Of a stretch of 30,105 bases of DNA, positions 19,059 to 26,623 are shown piece after piece (the stretch's first letter is position 1; each line of letters starts with the position of its first letter). Origin of the DNA: an uncultured Roseburia sp. GTDB taxonomy: Bacteria; Bacillota_A; Clostridia; Lachnospirales; Lachnospiraceae. The stretch covers positions 1-30,105 of the forward strand of contig CAAEAE010000166.1 in assembly GCA_900753715.1 (NCBI GenBank). Reading direction: 5' to 3'. The notes beneath the pieces were generated by a model. The model saw only the letters and a program-made list of their open reading frames with translations. It was not told where the DNA came from and searched no databases. The translations under genes and the position numbers were made by a program.

Positions 19059-19856
19059 ATGGAAAAACTCAATGTTGCCATTGCAGATGATAATGAGCGA
19101 ATGTTACGGTTATTGGGAGATATCATCTCCAGTGATGAGGAGCTAAACGTCGTAGGAACCGCAAAGGACGGAGAGGAAGCATACAATATTATCAAGAGCA
19201 AGGAGCCGGATGTGGTACTGCTTGATATTGTGATGCCGAAACTTGATGGCCTTGGAGTGTTAGACCGGGTGAATCATGATAAAAGTATCAAAAAACACCC
19301 GACCTTTATTATGATTAGTGCGATTGGACAGGAAAAAATTACAGAAGATGCATTTCAGCTTGGTGCTGACTATTATATTATGAAACCGTTCGACAATGAT
19401 ATGGTGTTAAACCGCATTAAACGCACCCGTGAAAATGCAGGCGGTCAGGGTACAGAGGTGCGTAAGATTAATGCGTATGAAAAGGCGGAGGATATTGGGG
19501 AACGCAACTTAGAGGCGGATGTGACGGAGATTATCCATGAAATCGGAGTTCCTGCACATATCAAAGGATATCAGTACTTAAGGGATGCAATTGTCATGGC
19601 AGTGAATGACATGGATATGCTCAATTCGATTACCAAAATTCTGTATCCGACGATTGCAAAGAAATACCAGACGACCTCAAGCCGTGTAGAACGTGCCATT
19701 CGACATGCAATTGAGGTGGCATGGAGCCGCGGTAAAATGGATACCATCGATGAAATGTTCGGTTATACCATTCACAATGGGAAAGGAAAACCAACCAATT
19801 CGGAATTTATTGCATTGATTACAGACCGTATCCGGCTGGATTATAAAATGCATTAA
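19059..19856 (+). CDS. spo0A: sporulation master regulator Spo0A
   Basis: 265 aa, the family length. An N-terminal receiver domain has the acidic pair Asp10/Asp11, the phosphoacceptor Asp56 ([12 protein letters not shown]), Ser/Thr in MISAIGQ and Lys in YYIMKPFD. The C-terminal DNA-binding domain (about 150-265) contains the recognition region [18 protein letters not shown] and the terminal [17 protein letters not shown]. When phosphorylated it binds 0A boxes and starts sporulation. SD GGAGG is eight to nine bases before ATG 19059. It is separated from spoIVB by the diguanylate cyclase gene. Confidence 0.98.
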   Translation: MEKLNVAIADDNERMLRLLGDIISSDEELNVVGTAKDGEEAYNIIKSKEPDVVLLDIVMPKLDGLGVLDRVNHDKSIKKHPTFIMISAIGQEKITEDAFQLGADYYIMKPFDNDMVLNRIKRTRENAGGQGTEVRKINAYEKAEDIGERNLEADVTEIIHEIGVPAHIKGYQYLRDAIVMAVNDMDMLNSITKILYPTIAKKYQTTSSRVERAIRHAIEVAWSRGKMDTIDEMFGYTIHNGKGKPTNSEFIALITDRIRLDYKMH

Positions 19857-19859
19857 TAC

Positions 19860-19888
19860 TTTTCAGATGAAGTGAAAAGCGTTATAAT
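19860..19888 (+). promoter_or_regulatory. sigma-A promoter of glgA with overlapping inverted repeat
   Basis: TTTTCA (19860-19865), a 17-bp spacer and TATAAT (19883-19888), identical in hexamers and spacing to the Asp23 promoter. A 7-bp inverted repeat, CTTTTCA (19859-19865) and TGAAAAG (19873-19879), covers the -35 box and could be an operator or a weak hairpin at the end of spo0A. Confidence 0.7.
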
Positions 19889-19923
19889 GCTCTTAGGAGA
19901 GTGAAACCTGGAGGGCATAGAAC

Positions 19924-21363
19924 ATGAAGAAAATTTTATTTGCTGCCTCAGAAGCAGTTCCTTTTATGAAAACAGGCGGGCTTGCAGATGTTGTCGGGTC
20001 GCTGCCGAAATACTTTGACAGAAAGAGGTTTGATGTCCGGATTATTCTGCCAAAGTATGCGTGCATGGAGGAACGGTTTAAGGGGCAGCTTCGTTTTTGT
20101 TGTCATTTTTACGTGAACTTAAGCTGGCGCAGACAGTACGTCGGCGTTTTTGAGACAAAGCAGGACGGCATCACATACTATTTTATTGACAATGAATTTT
20201 ATTTTGCGGGGGAGAAGCCTTATAATAATATTTATGAGGATGTAGAGAAATTTGCATATTTTTCCAAGGCGGTCTTAGAAGCCCTTCCATTTTTGGATTT
20301 CTGCCCGGATGTGATTCACTGTCATGACTGGCAGACCGGTCTGATCCCGGTATTTTTACATACGCTTTATGGGGATGAGCACTATTATGATGGCATAAAG
20401 ACAGTCTTTTCTATTCACAACCTCAAGTTCCAGGGACGGTGGAAACTGTCGGCAGTCATGGATATCACGGGACTTCCGGAGCAGATATTTGTGCCGGATA
20501 AACTTGAGTCCTATGGAGAGGCGAACTATTTAAAGGGTGGCTGCGTCTATGCAGACGCAATTACCTCGGTGAGCCCTACCTATGTGCATGAAATCACAAC
20601 ACCTGAGGGAGGGGAAGGATTAGATGGACTGTTTCATGCCCGCAAGGAGAGGTTATTTGGAATTTTAAACGGAATTGATTATGATGTTTATGACCCTGGA
20701 AATGATGTACTGATTGCCCATCATTTTAATACGCTCAATATGGCAGAAGGAAAGCTTGCCAATAAGGAACAACTCCAGAAGGATTACGGTCTGCCGGTTG
20801 AACGGGATACGATGTTAATCGGAATGGTATCAAGGCTCACTGACCAGAAAGGGCTAGATCTCATTGCCTATATCATGGATGAAATGATGGCAAAGGAGAG
20901 GCTGCAGTTTATTGTGGTGGGAACCGGGGAAGAAAAATATGAGAATATGCTCCGGTATTTTGAACAGAAGTATCCGGGGAAAGTGAAGGCGGATATCGGG
21001 TATTCCGAAGAACGTGCGCATCGGGTTTATGCGGGCTGTGATGCGTTTTTGATGCCGTCATTGTTTGAACCGTGCGGATTGAGCCAGATGATTGCGATGC
21101 GTTACGGAACACTCCCTATCGTAAGAGAGACGGGCGGACTTAAAGATACCATACAGGCATATAATGAATATGAACAGCTTGGAACGGGATTTTCCTTTGC
21201 AAATTATAATGCGCATGAAATGTACCATACCATTCAATACGCAATGCAGGTCTATTACGAGCATCGCAAGGAGTGGAACAATATGGCGGTGCGTGCCATG
21301 GAGCAGGATTTTTCGTGGAATTCCTCTGCAAGGGAATATGAAAAATTATATGAGACATTGTAA
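19924..21363 (+). CDS. glgA: glycogen synthase (ADP-glucose type, GT5)
   Basis: 479 aa, full length. It transfers glucose from ADP-glucose to the non-reducing end of alpha-1,4-glucan. The N-terminal GT5 domain begins MKKILFAASEAVPFMKTGGL with Lys16 in the KTGGL nucleotide-sugar motif; FSIHNLKFQG and GIDYDVYDP follow. The C-terminal GT1-like half contains SRLTDQKGLD and PSLFEPCGLSQMIAMRYGT with the catalytic-region glutamate. SD GGAGG lies about ten bases before ATG 19924. Unlike typical glg operons, no glgB, glgC, glgD or glgP is nearby, so it is a stand-alone unit with its own promoter and terminator. Glycogen storage before sporulation is a known theme in clostridia, but a link with spo0A here is only by position. 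Confidence 0.96.
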   Translation: MKKILFAASEAVPFMKTGGLADVVGSLPKYFDRKRFDVRIILPKYACMEERFKGQLRFCCHFYVNLSWRRQYVGVFETKQDGITYYFIDNEFYFAGEKPYNNIYEDVEKFAYFSKAVLEALPFLDFCPDVIHCHDWQTGLIPVFLHTLYGDEHYYDGIKTVFSIHNLKFQGRWKLSAVMDITGLPEQIFVPDKLESYGEANYLKGGCVYADAITSVSPTYVHEITTPEGGEGLDGLFHARKERLFGILNGIDYDVYDPGNDVLIAHHFNTLNMAEGKLANKEQLQKDYGLPVERDTMLIGMVSRLTDQKGLDLIAYIMDEMMAKERLQFIVVGTGEEKYENMLRYFEQKYPGKVKADIGYSEERAHRVYAGCDAFLMPSLFEPCGLSQMIAMRYGTLPIVRETGGLKDTIQAYNEYEQLGTGFSFANYNAHEMYHTIQYAMQVYYEHRKEWNNMAVRAMEQDFSWNSSAREYEKLYETL

Positions 21364-21398
21364 AAATAACAGATGCCACAAAGCAGTTGTTTAAGAGC

Positions 21399-21464
21399 AC
21401 AGAGCAGCCGTGGGCAGCATAAAAAGCAGCCGCGGGCAGCACAAAAAGCAGCCGGTACGGCTGC
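21399..21464 (+). repeat. three tandem 22-nt imperfect repeats
   Basis: Units at 21399-21420, 21421-21442 and 21443-21464 share AGCAGCCG and, in the first two, GGGCAGCA. The third unit forms the left arm and part of the right arm of the terminator that follows. The repeats lie between the converging glgA and DUF5688 genes. Confidence 0.7.
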
Positions 21465-21473
21465 TTTTTGTGT
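21441..21473. terminator. bidirectional terminator between glgA and the DUF5688 gene
   Basis: ACAAAAAGCAGCCG (21441-21454) pairs perfectly with CGGCTGCTTTTTGT (21458-21471) around GTA. A-tract and T-tract flanks allow termination on both strands, fitting the convergent gene arrangement. Confidence 0.9.
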
Positions 21474-21493
21474 GCCTGTGACAGACGGGCGCC

Positions 21494-22393
21494 TTACATG
21501 GTAATCTGCCCGGTTTCTCTGGAAAAATAATAGACGTGGTCGGATAAAACTTCTTCGCTTGAGAGTTCTGTTTCATTGACCTCCTGCACCATCCGGGTAA
21601 GTTCCTCGCAGGAGGAAGCGATACGCGCCGGAAGCAGTAACACCTCGTGGACGCTGCTTGGAAGAATATAAAGGTCACTGCCGATACGATGGGCAAAGTC
21701 TTTTAAAAGATTCTGATAGAGAATGCAGGCGGAGCCATTTAGTTTGCTTTTGTTTGTCAAAACATACATGGGACATAATTCGTGCAGAGAGAGTGGATCA
21801 TCTGCTGCGGAATTGCCTTCTGTCCAGAGTTCTTTTAAGACATCGGTCATGTTGCGCATATCATAGTGCAGCAGCTTTGGCGTATTTACTGCGGCGAGAG
21901 CATACAAATCATCTGCCGTGATATCCCAGAGCGCAAGATGATGGGTGTAGATTAAGATAGTAGCATTGCCGGTTCCCGAGACATCCAAAAGACAGCAGAA
22001 GACCACAGCAAGGTCCAGAAAACGGTAATGCGGAACTTTTGAGAGCAGCTCGCGGTTTTTCTCATAATTAATCAGTTTGAAGACAATGCGGGATTTGACT
22101 TTGCTGTAATCGGTAAAAAATGAGATGTCGATGTCGTGCGGGATGGAATGTGCACGGTAGGCACACAAAATCTCTTCGCAGATACACGAAAGAGAGACAC
22201 CATTTTGGAACCGGTTAAAATAGTAATCTAAATAGATGGTGGGTGAGAGATTGGACTGGTGGGATACAATCATAAGCCCGTCCAGATGTGTATTGTTATT
22301 TTTGATGATATCCTGGACGGTTACGTCTGCCTGTCCGTCCAGACGTTTTTTCATCATTACACAGATTGTTTCTTTAAATTCCTGATATGTCAT
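21494..22393 (-). CDS. DUF5688 family protein, function unknown
   Basis: 299 aa from the ATG complementary to 22391-22393, chosen because AGGAGG lies five to six bases upstream; the in-frame ATG five codons earlier has that same SD inside its coding sequence. The protein resembles DUF5688, a family common in Lachnospiraceae and often present in several copies. The signature-like DLYILPSSVHEVLLLP lies near the C-terminus (about residues 245-260), and MYVLTNKSKLNGSACILY precedes it. No signal peptide or transmembrane segment is obvious. It is the only minus-strand gene here, alone between glgA and tRNA-Thr. No function can be assigned; the name comes from pattern memory. Confidence 0.8.
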   Translation of the reverse strand: MTYQEFKETICVMMKKRLDGQADVTVQDIIKNNNTHLDGLMIVSHQSNLSPTIYLDYYFNRFQNGVSLSCICEEILCAYRAHSIPHDIDISFFTDYSKVKSRIVFKLINYEKNRELLSKVPHYRFLDLAVVFCCLLDVSGTGNATILIYTHHLALWDITADDLYALAAVNTPKLLHYDMRNMTDVLKELWTEGNSAADDPLSLHELCPMYVLTNKSKLNGSACILYQNLLKDFAHRIGSDLYILPSSVHEVLLLPARIASSCEELTRMVQEVNETELSSEEVLSDHVYYFSRETGQITM

Positions 22394-22462
22394 TTGACCT
22401 CCTGTCATAGCGGATTGTCCGCAAAAAGAAGGCGTGGCATTAAAAAATCTGTCAAACGGGGA

Positions 22463-22485
22463 ATTCTGTAGGAATACTACAGAAT
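22463..22485. repeat. 9-bp inverted repeat in the DUF5688 leader
   Basis: ATTCTGTAG (22463-22471) pairs with CTACAGAAT (22477-22485) around GAATA. Its ends resemble those of the palindrome at 7480-7516 (ATTCTACAG...CTGTAGAAT). A second, less perfect hairpin follows (GAAGCA...GCTTCC with GGAAG...TGCTTC, about 22490-22522). Confidence 0.5.
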
Positions 22486-22530
22486 AAGAAGAAGCAGATG
22501 CTTCCGGTAAGGGAAGTGCTTCGTATGGCT

Positions 22531-22559
22531 ACAATAACACAAACATCGTAGAATGGCAA
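22531..22559 (-). promoter_or_regulatory. candidate promoter of the DUF5688 gene
   Basis: On the minus strand TTGCCA (22559-22554) and TATTGT (22536-22531) are 17 bp apart. The -10 box is weak. The resulting leader of about 130 nt would carry the two hairpins at 22463-22522. Confidence 0.4.
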
Positions 22560-22601
22560 GTTTTTTTTTGAAAAGATATGTGAAAAAATATAAAAAAAGA
22601 C

Positions 22602-22629
22602 TTGCATTTTTTCCAGTATCCGCTATAAT
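22602..22629 (+). promoter_or_regulatory. promoter of tRNA-Thr
   Basis: TTGCAT (22602-22607), a 16-bp spacer and TATAAT (22624-22629). The leader between promoter and tRNA has a 7-bp hairpin, GTGATGT (22638-22644) with ACATCAC (22648-22654). Confidence 0.7.
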
Positions 22630-22685
22630 AACCTAGTGTGATGTTTGACATCACCACAGATTATTAAAACGCATAGTTCGGCTAT

Positions 22686-22758
22686 GCCGATATGGCTCAG
22701 TTGGTAGAGCACTTCACTCGTAATGAAGGGGTCGCGGGTTCGAGTCCCGCTATCGGCT
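22686..22758 (+). tRNA. tRNA-Thr (anticodon CGT)
   Basis: Cloverleaf by eye: acceptor GCCGATA/TATCGGC, D arm GCTC/GAGC, anticodon stem CTTCA/TGAAG with loop CTCGTAA, anticodon CGT at 22719-22721 reading ACG, T arm GCGGG/CCCGC with loop TTCGAGT, discriminator T. CCA is not encoded. All stems pair fully. Confidence 0.96.
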
Positions 22759-22794
22759 TAAACAATCAGAAGGATGTATGACAGACTTTTGGTT

Positions 22795-22852
22795 GTGCTA
22801 AATAAAGACTCTCAGGCAATGGTGCTTCTGGGAGATTTTATTTTTATAGCAC
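22795..22852 (+). terminator. long hairpin terminator or attenuator between tRNA-Thr and the BMP gene
   Basis: The stem 22800-22815 pairs with 22828-22843 (16 positions, one A-A mismatch and two G-T pairs) and is followed by T residues. It is enclosed by GTGCTA (22795-22800) and TAGCAC (22847-22852). It can end the tRNA transcript. Because no convincing promoter is visible between it and the BMP gene, it may instead act as a partial attenuator. Confidence 0.65.
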
Positions 22853-22908
22853 TTGTAAACGGCAGTTTTGCCGGGTACACAGTATGCATAAACAGGAGGA
22901 AAAATATT

Positions 22909-24048
22909 ATGAAGAAGAAAGTACTTAGTCTGCTTATGGTAGCAGCAATGACAGCAGGTATGCTGGCTGGATGCGGTAGCAATGCCGGTAACAGCGCAAA
23001 CAACGGTGCTGACGCAGCAGATTCTGATGCAGCAAACGCAGACGCAACAGAGAAATCTGACGCCGCAGACAACGCAGGTGATGCAGATACAAACACAAAC
23101 ACAGATGCATCCAACATTAAAATTGGTATGGTAACCGATATCGGTGGTGTAAACGATGGTTCTTTTAACCAGTCATCCTGGGAAGGACTTCAGAGAGCAC
23201 AGAGCGAGCTTGGCGTTTCTGTAGATTACCTTCAGTCAAAAGCAGATTCTGACTATATTCCGAACATTGAGACATTCGTAGACGAGGACTATGACCTTAT
23301 TATCTGCGTAGGATATCAGCTTGCAGATGCTTTAAGAACAGAGGCAGAAGCAAATCCAGATCAGAAATTCGCAATTATTGATGATGCTACAAACGCAGAC
23401 CTTGACAATGTAACCTGTCTGATGTTCGAGCAGGCTCAGGCTTCTTATCTGGTAGGATATGTTGCAGGTCTTATGACAGAAAGCAATACAATCGGTATCG
23501 TAATCGGTATGTCTACTGATACTATGAACCAGTTTGGTTATGGTTACCTTGCAGGTGCAATCGATGCAAACCCGGATGTAACCGTTCTTCAGACAAATGC
23601 AAACAGCTTTGGCGATACAGCAGGCGGTAAGACAGCAGCAACTGCTATGATTACAAAGGGTGCTGATGTTATCTTCCATGCAGCCGGTGCAACAGGTCTT
23701 GGTGTTATCGAGGGATGTAAAGAAGCTGACATCTGGGCAATCGGTGTTGACTCTGACCAGAGCTCTCTGGCTCCGGACAACATCATTACCTCTGCTATGA
23801 AACGTGTAGACAATGCTTGCTACGACATTTCCAAAGAAGTATTAGAGGGAACTCTTACAAATGGTGTTAAGACTTATGACTTAACATCCGGCGGTGTTGA
23901 TATTGCTCCTACAACAACCAATCTTCCGGAAGATGTTATCTCCGCAGTTGAAGATGTAAAAGCAAAAATCATTTCCGGTGAAATTACTGTTCCTTCTACT
24001 AAGGACGATTTTGAAGCAAAATACGGTGATGTATACGAGTTAGACTAA
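22909..24048 (+). CDS. BMP-family substrate-binding lipoprotein (nucleoside type)
   Basis: 379 aa from ATG 22909 (AGGAGG nine bases upstream). The frame is open 45 codons further, but that part overlaps the hairpin and lacks a signal peptide. The start gives a lipoprotein signal MKKKVLSLLMVAAMTAGMLA with lipobox LAGC (Cys22). An Ala/Asp/Asn-rich linker (23-68) is followed by the BMP (PnrA-like) domain: IGMVTDIGGVNDGSFNQSSW, then a periplasmic-binding fold with GIVIGMSTDTMNQFGYGYLAGA and IWAIGVDSDQSSLAP. Characterised homologues bind purine or other nucleosides outside the membrane. Codons are strongly biased (GGT, GTA, AAC), unlike its neighbours, suggesting high expression. It has its own terminator. 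The matching ATPase and permeases are 2.6 kb downstream, after yjjI-yjjW. Confidence 0.92.
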   Translation: MKKKVLSLLMVAAMTAGMLAGCGSNAGNSANNGADAADSDAANADATEKSDAADNAGDADTNTNTDASNIKIGMVTDIGGVNDGSFNQSSWEGLQRAQSELGVSVDYLQSKADSDYIPNIETFVDEDYDLIICVGYQLADALRTEAEANPDQKFAIIDDATNADLDNVTCLMFEQAQASYLVGYVAGLMTESNTIGIVIGMSTDTMNQFGYGYLAGAIDANPDVTVLQTNANSFGDTAGGKTAATAMITKGADVIFHAAGATGLGVIEGCKEADIWAIGVDSDQSSLAPDNIITSAMKRVDNACYDISKEVLEGTLTNGVKTYDLTSGGVDIAPTTTNLPEDVISAVEDVKAKIISGEITVPSTKDDFEAKYGDVYELD

Positions 24049-24076
24049 TCTGTTAAGACAGAAAGAATAGAATTGG

Positions 24077-24115
24077 AAAACGGGGACAGGTCTTATGACA
24101 GGTTCCCGTTTTTTT
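24077..24115 (+). terminator. intrinsic terminator after the BMP gene
   Basis: AACGGGGAC (24079-24087) pairs with GTTCCCGTT (24102-24110) with one G-T pair, with an inner GTC/GAC pairing, followed by T to 24115. It separates the BMP gene from yjjI, allowing the binding protein to be made in excess of the downstream proteins. No strong promoter is evident in the 100 bp before yjjI: TAAAAT (24170-24175) is a possible -10 box without a good -35. Confidence 0.85.
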
Positions 24116-24217
24116 GCAAATAAATCATTTTTATGTGATTTCTATGTTTATCTGTTGGAAAATCTGTGATAAAATTTTTTTAAGAGCTAAGGATAGAAAA
24201 GAAGGGAGATGGGATAG

Positions 24218-25762
24218 ATGAGAGATATTACAATGGAACGGGTAAACCAGACCAGAAATGAAATCCTTGAAACGATAAAAAGTCCGGTTTTAACACATGA
24301 GCAGAAAGTTGCAACGATGGCTGGAAAAGCAGATTCCCTGTTAGAAGTGTTGAATTTGCCGGAGGGACTCTCAGAACTGTTAAATCAGCCGATTGAGACA
24401 CAGTGCATCTGTGACCTTTACGAGGGACATGCTCCGGTGCGTCCGCGTTATATCATTCCGGATTATGAGAAATTTATGAGAGAGGGAAGCAAGTTTTTAC
24501 AGCTTGACCCGCCGAAAGATTTGTATGAGGCAATCAATGCGCTGCTTATTTTCTATAAGCATGTGCCGAGCGTTACAAATTTCCCGGTATATGTGGGGGC
24601 ACTTGATACGCTTCTCGATCCGTTTGTGCAGGATATGGACGAGGAGACAGCAAAGAAATTAATCAAACTGTTTTTAATTCATATCGACCGCACGGTGCTC
24701 GATTCTTTCGCGCATGCAAACCTTGGACCGAAGGCGACAAAGGCAGGACGTCTGATTCTTGAGGTGGAGGCGGAAATCGAGTGCGCCGTTCCGAATGTCA
24801 GCATGAAATATGATCCGAAGCTGACATCCGATGAGTTTGCAGTGGAATGTGTAAAATCAGCACTTGCAACGGCAAAGCCGAGCTTTGCAAATCATCGGAT
24901 GTTTGTAAATGAGCTGGGAGAAGATTATGTAATCGCAAGCTGTTACAACGGACTGAAACTGGCGGGCGGTTCATATACGCTGTGCCGTCTGATTCTTGGA
25001 AATATTGCCAAGAGAGCAAAAAACATTGCAGATTTTAAGGAAAACCAGCTGCCGTATGTCTGCGATATCATGGCACGCTACATGGATGAGCGAATCCGTT
25101 TTGAAGTGGAGGAGAGTGGATTCTTTGAGAATAACTTTCTTGCAAAAGAGGGATTTATCAAACGTGAAAACTTTACCGCAATGTTTGGACTTGTCGGCAT
25201 GGCAGAATGTGTCAATCTTCTGATGGAAAAAGAAGGAAAACATTTCCGCTATGGAAAAGATAAAGAAGCAGATGACCTTGGCGTTGAAATCATGGAACAG
25301 ATTAAGGCGTTTAACGAGGCACATCACAACCCGTACTGCGAAGTGACCGGTGGACATTTCCTGCTTCATGCACAGGTTGGAATTGCACAGGATGTCGGTG
25401 TTACACCGGGCTGCCGTATCCCAATCGGTGAGGAGCCGGATGAACTGTTAGACCAGTTAAAGCACTGTGCAAGATTCCACGGATATTTCCCATCCGGAAT
25501 CGGTGATATTTTCCCGATTGATACAACGGTACACAAGAATCCGGAATACATCGTGGATATCATCAAGGGTGCATTTGCAGATGGCTGCCGTTATCTGTCC
25601 TTCTATGCGGCAGACAGCGATGTTGTACGGATTACCGGTTATCTTGTAAAACGTTCCGAGATTGAAAAGCTTGAGGCGGGAGAAAACGTACTGCTTGATA
25701 CAACGGCACTTGGAATGGGTGCAAAGCACAACGGCAGGGTATTCGAGAGAAAGGTACGATAA
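24218..25762 (+). CDS. yjjI: YjjI-family glycyl radical enzyme (DUF3029)
   Basis: 514 aa, close to E. coli YjjI. It is an oxygen-sensitive glycyl radical enzyme by family; the reaction is not established to my knowledge. The C-terminal glycyl radical motif is RITGY (471-475), radical glycine Gly474. Candidate active-site cysteines are Cys242 in IASCYNGLKLAGG and Cys256 in GGSYTLCRL; by analogy with other members one of these forms the thiyl radical, Cys242 being my first choice. Other conserved blocks include FPVYVGALDTLLDPF and CRIPIGEEPDE. The radical glycine is 40 residues from the end, farther than in pyruvate formate-lyase. ATG 24218 has AAGGGAG upstream. Its activase yjjW follows at 4 bp. 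The pair lies between a nucleoside-type binding protein and its transporter. Confidence 0.9.
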   Translation: MRDITMERVNQTRNEILETIKSPVLTHEQKVATMAGKADSLLEVLNLPEGLSELLNQPIETQCICDLYEGHAPVRPRYIIPDYEKFMREGSKFLQLDPPKDLYEAINALLIFYKHVPSVTNFPVYVGALDTLLDPFVQDMDEETAKKLIKLFLIHIDRTVLDSFAHANLGPKATKAGRLILEVEAEIECAVPNVSMKYDPKLTSDEFAVECVKSALATAKPSFANHRMFVNELGEDYVIASCYNGLKLAGGSYTLCRLILGNIAKRAKNIADFKENQLPYVCDIMARYMDERIRFEVEESGFFENNFLAKEGFIKRENFTAMFGLVGMAECVNLLMEKEGKHFRYGKDKEADDLGVEIMEQIKAFNEAHHNPYCEVTGGHFLLHAQVGIAQDVGVTPGCRIPIGEEPDELLDQLKHCARFHGYFPSGIGDIFPIDTTVHKNPEYIVDIIKGAFADGCRYLSFYAADSDVVRITGYLVKRSEIEKLEAGENVLLDTTALGMGAKHNGRVFERKVR

Positions 25763-25766
25763 TGTG

Positions 25767-26606
25767 ATGAAGGCACCGGTAAATAAAATTATTCCGTTCA
25801 GTGCAGTGGACGGACCGGGAAACCGGACGGCGGTCTTTTTACAGGGCTGTAATTTTGACTGCTGTTACTGCCATAATCCGGAAACCAGAAATCTGTGCAC
25901 CGGATGTGGAATCTGCGTGACAAAGTGCCCGGCAGGTGCGCTTACGTTGTGCGAGGGTAAGGTGGAGTACGACATTTTAAAGTGCTGCGGTTGTGATACC
26001 TGTATCAGGAGCTGTCCAAACGGAAGCAGCCCGAAGATTCGCAATATGACAGGAAAAGAAGCGTTTGCCGAGGTAAAAAAACAGATTCCCTACATTCGTG
26101 GTATTACGGTGTCGGGCGGCGAATGTACGTATTATCCGCAATTTCTGGAGGAATTGTTTGACTGCTGCAAAGAGGCGGGGCTTTCCACACTGATTGACAG
26201 CAACGGAAGCCTGTTTGACTGGAAGGAACAGGAGGCACTTTTAGCGGTGACGGATGGAGTCATGCTGGATGTGAAAGCATTTACAAAAGAAAATCATCTG
26301 CGGGTAACCGGCTGTGAGAATGAACTGGTTTTAAAAAATGCGGTGGCATTAGCGGAAAAAGGAAAGCTCTTTGAAGTGCGCACGGTCATTGTGCCGGAGC
26401 TGTTTGATGCGAAGGAGAATGTCAGACGTACCGCAGAATATCTCGCGCCTTATCTTGCTAAGGGAGCAATTCGTTATAAATTAATCCGGTTTCGCCCCAA
26501 CGGGGTGAGGGAGGCTTATGCACATTATAAAATTCCCACACAGGAATGCATGGAAGAGCTTGCAGAACTTGTGGAGAGCTACGGATTTGAAAGCATCATA
26601 TTATAA
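25767..26606 (+). CDS. yjjW: YjjW-family glycyl radical enzyme activase (radical SAM)
   Basis: 279 aa from ATG 25767; the frame extends upstream into yjjI but has no SD there, and family proteins start close to here. It should use S-adenosylmethionine and a [4Fe-4S] cluster to abstract hydrogen from Gly474 of YjjI. The radical SAM motif is Cys28-x3-Cys32-x2-Cys35 (GCNFDCCYCHN). A ferredoxin-like insert carries two more clusters: Cys44, 47, 50, 54 and Cys73, 76, 79, 83. GITVSGGECTYYP holds the GGE SAM-binding motif. The layout matches other GRE activases. The spacing of 4 bp after yjjI means they are made together, and ABC transporter genes follow after 17 bp in the same direction. Confidence 0.93.
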   Translation: MKAPVNKIIPFSAVDGPGNRTAVFLQGCNFDCCYCHNPETRNLCTGCGICVTKCPAGALTLCEGKVEYDILKCCGCDTCIRSCPNGSSPKIRNMTGKEAFAEVKKQIPYIRGITVSGGECTYYPQFLEELFDCCKEAGLSTLIDSNGSLFDWKEQEALLAVTDGVMLDVKAFTKENHLRVTGCENELVLKNAVALAEKGKLFEVRTVIVPELFDAKENVRRTAEYLAPYLAKGAIRYKLIRFRPNGVREAYAHYKIPTQECMEELAELVESYGFESIIL

Positions 26607-26623
26607 AACAAGGAGGAATCTAC

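Noticed and set aside
19389..19395. Second TTCGACA (0A box) inside spo0A
   Set aside because: It encodes conserved residues Phe-Asp in the receiver domain, so it is expected by coding, not regulation.
22800..22845. CTCTCAGGCAA, reminiscent of the 3' part of a glycine riboswitch
   Set aside because: The upstream half of the aptamer is absent, and the segment is fully explained as a hairpin followed by T residues. The downstream gene is not related to glycine.
22759..22908. Purine or other riboswitch before the BMP nucleoside-binding gene
   Set aside because: Looked for conserved purine aptamer loops; none seen. Only the hairpin and a small CGGCA/TGCCG stem are present.
22774..22908. N-terminal extension of the BMP protein by 45 codons
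   Set aside because: It runs through the hairpin, lacks an SD and would bury the lipoprotein signal; ATG 22909 has a strong SD.
24130..24175. Repeated TGTGAT before yjjI as a Crp/Fnr-like site
   Set aside because: The two copies are direct repeats about 30 bp apart, not an inverted pair, so they do not fit a Crp/Fnr dimer site.
25662..25766. N-terminal extension of YjjW overlapping yjjI
   Set aside because: It is a frame shadow of yjjI with no SD; family homologues start near 25767.
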